Part shown: positions 14,192 to 15,173 of the stretch, piece by piece
Layout of the letters: every line of letters begins with the position of its first letter
How positions within the stretch are numbered: the first letter of the stretch is position 1
DNA from: Candidatus Coatesiibacteriota bacterium
GTDB taxonomy: Bacteria > RBG-13-66-14 > B26-G2 > JAUVZD01
Reading direction: 5' to 3'
Length of the DNA: 15,173 nt
Assembly (NCBI GenBank): GCA_030602715.1
Contig: JAUVZD010000017.1
Coordinates: forward strand, 1-15,173
Program-made: the position numbers and the translations under genes
The notes under the pieces: generated by a model
Told to the model about the DNA's origin: nothing
Database searches by the model: none
What the model saw: only the letters and a program-made list of their open reading frames with translations

Positions 14192-15173
14192 TCGATCCAG
14201 CTGTTCGCGAAGCGATAAAGCAAGCTCCTCACAAACCCGGCGTTTACGTTTTCAAAGACACCAAGCATCGAGTCCTCTACGTTGGTAAGGCGGCTGATCT
14301 ACGCAATCGTTTGGGCTCCTACCTTTCTCCTTCAGCACAACCGGCAGCCGCATTCATGCCTAAGGCGGCACTTCTTGATGTTACCCTCACCTCGACCGAA
14401 GCGGAAGCTTTAATTTACGAAGAGCAGCTCATCAAACTCTCCAAGCCGCGCTACAACACCCGCTACCGTGACGACAAGCGCTACTCCTATCTCAAGGTCA
14501 CCGTCAAGGAAGCGTTCCCGCGCATCTTTGTTACGCGCAACGAGCGCCGTGACGGCAGCCTTCTGTTCGGTCCCTACTCCTCGGTCAAGAATCTGCGAAA
14601 AACTCTCGATGCGGTGAAGCGCATCTTCAAGATACGCACCTGTCACTACGATCTTCCCCAAGACCATCCCGAACGCCCCTGTCTTTTGTTTCAGCTCAAG
14701 CTCTGCTCGGCACCTTGCAGAGAGGGATTCAGCAAAGATGAATACACCGCCCAACTAAAAGGGTTGATAGATTTTCTTATGGGCCGCTCGGAAAAGCTTG
14801 AGGAGGAGACTGAAAGACGGATGTGGGTAGCCTCCAACAGCCAGAACTACGAGGTGGCAGCGTTCCTGCGCGATCAGTTACTTGCCATCCGCGAAGTCAA
14901 ATACCACGCCAAGGAAGCGTCTCTAGACCCCACGCCGCGCGACTTCATCGTTGTAGCCAGACATGCCTCACGCGCCGCAGCCGTGCTTCTCAAGCTCAGG
15001 GAAAGACGAATGTACGCATCAGAAACCTTCATGCTTACTGTACCCCCTCACACCAGTGATGCCGATCTTATCCACACCGTGCTTCGCTTCATCTACACCC
15101 ACACCTATGACGTGCCTGATGAGATCGTCCTGCCCTTGCTTCCCGAAGACCCTGAGGTATTCATTGACTGGTT
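14188..15173 (+). CDS. uvrC: Excinuclease ABC subunit C, first 328 codons (cut by window edge)
   Basis: UvrC makes the 3' and 5' incisions around lesions marked by UvrAB in nucleotide excision repair. The frame stays open to the window end. Residues 14-100 form the GIY-YIG nuclease: PGVY (17-20), YVGKA (31-35), Arg39 and the catalytic-type Glu78 in EALIYEEQLIK. Next come KPRYNTRYRDDKRYSYLKV, FGPYSS, the cysteine-containing RPCLLFQLKLCSAPC (155-170) and a UVR-like helix pair around 195-232 (YEVAAFLRDQLLAI), which binds UvrB. The RNase H-like 5' nuclease and helix-hairpin-helix domains would lie beyond the edge. The only plausible start is the TTG at 14188, which overlaps the rtcB stop as TTGA, with GGGGG 10 bases upstream inside rtcB. 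The weak start suggests low, coupled expression. A shorter UvrC-like or Cho-type protein is unlikely, as the UVR region is present. Confidence 0.9.
   Translation, partial: MIDPAVREAIKQAPHKPGVYVFKDTKHRVLYVGKAADLRNRLGSYLSPSAQPAAAFMPKAALLDVTLTSTEAEALIYEEQLIKLSKPRYNTRYRDDKRYSYLKVTVKEAFPRIFVTRNERRDGSLLFGPYSSVKNLRKTLDAVKRIFKIRTCHYDLPQDHPERPCLLFQLKLCSAPCREGFSKDEYTAQLKGLIDFLMGRSEKLEEETERRMWVASNSQNYEVAAFLRDQLLAIREVKYHAKEASLDPTPRDFIVVARHASRAAAVLLKLRERRMYASETFMLTVPPHTSDADLIHTVLRFIYTHTYDVPDEIVLPLLPEDPEVFIDW

Overview
The window is bacterial chromosome, largely housekeeping, interleaved with a more AT-rich accessory set of small membrane and secreted proteins. The combination of a tRNA-Thr/tuf unit, an AddAB-type recombination nuclease, RtcB beside UvrC, and a secreted beta-propeller protein with a C-terminal 'QNYPNPW...' FlgD/Por-type sorting-like domain points to an uncultured lineage of the FCB-superphylum or WOR-3/TA06 kind. 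That placement is an inference from domain style; no 16S or marker tree can be made here.

Layout. On the minus strand, reading right to left from 12.6 kb: an operon of three genes sharing a C-terminal beta-rich domain of about 100 residues (12551-12105, 12063-11290, 11293-10676), linked by stop/start overlaps; then a secreted FG-GAP/propeller protein (10581-8671); a strong GC-rich hairpin (8611-8633); addB and addA (8589-1924), abutting with no gap; an untranslated stretch containing the remnant of a broken gene and a good promoter (1696-1869); a small membrane protein (1665-1177) and a secreted protein (1169-378), neither of a family I recognise; tRNA-Thr(GGT) (348-273); and the first 40 codons of tuf, cut by the window edge. 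On the plus strand, reading rightward from 12.7 kb: a near-consensus promoter, rtcB (12734-14191), and the first two thirds of a probable uvrC (14188 to the window end), overlapping rtcB by four bases.

How the genes relate. AddA and AddB should form the helicase-nuclease that resects double-strand breaks and degrades linear DNA. RtcB repairs or splices RNA by joining 3'-phosphate or 2',3'-cyclic phosphate ends to 5'-OH ends. UvrC makes the dual incision in nucleotide excision repair. The window is therefore rich in nucleic-acid repair. The 10.7-12.6 kb array is the least explained part. Three products carry the same domain in different membrane contexts; the last two are recent tandem duplicates (about 88% identical over 375 bp, no gaps, hand-counted), and two tiny open frames chain the first gene to the second. 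No CRISPR array, transposase, integrase or rRNA gene was seen.
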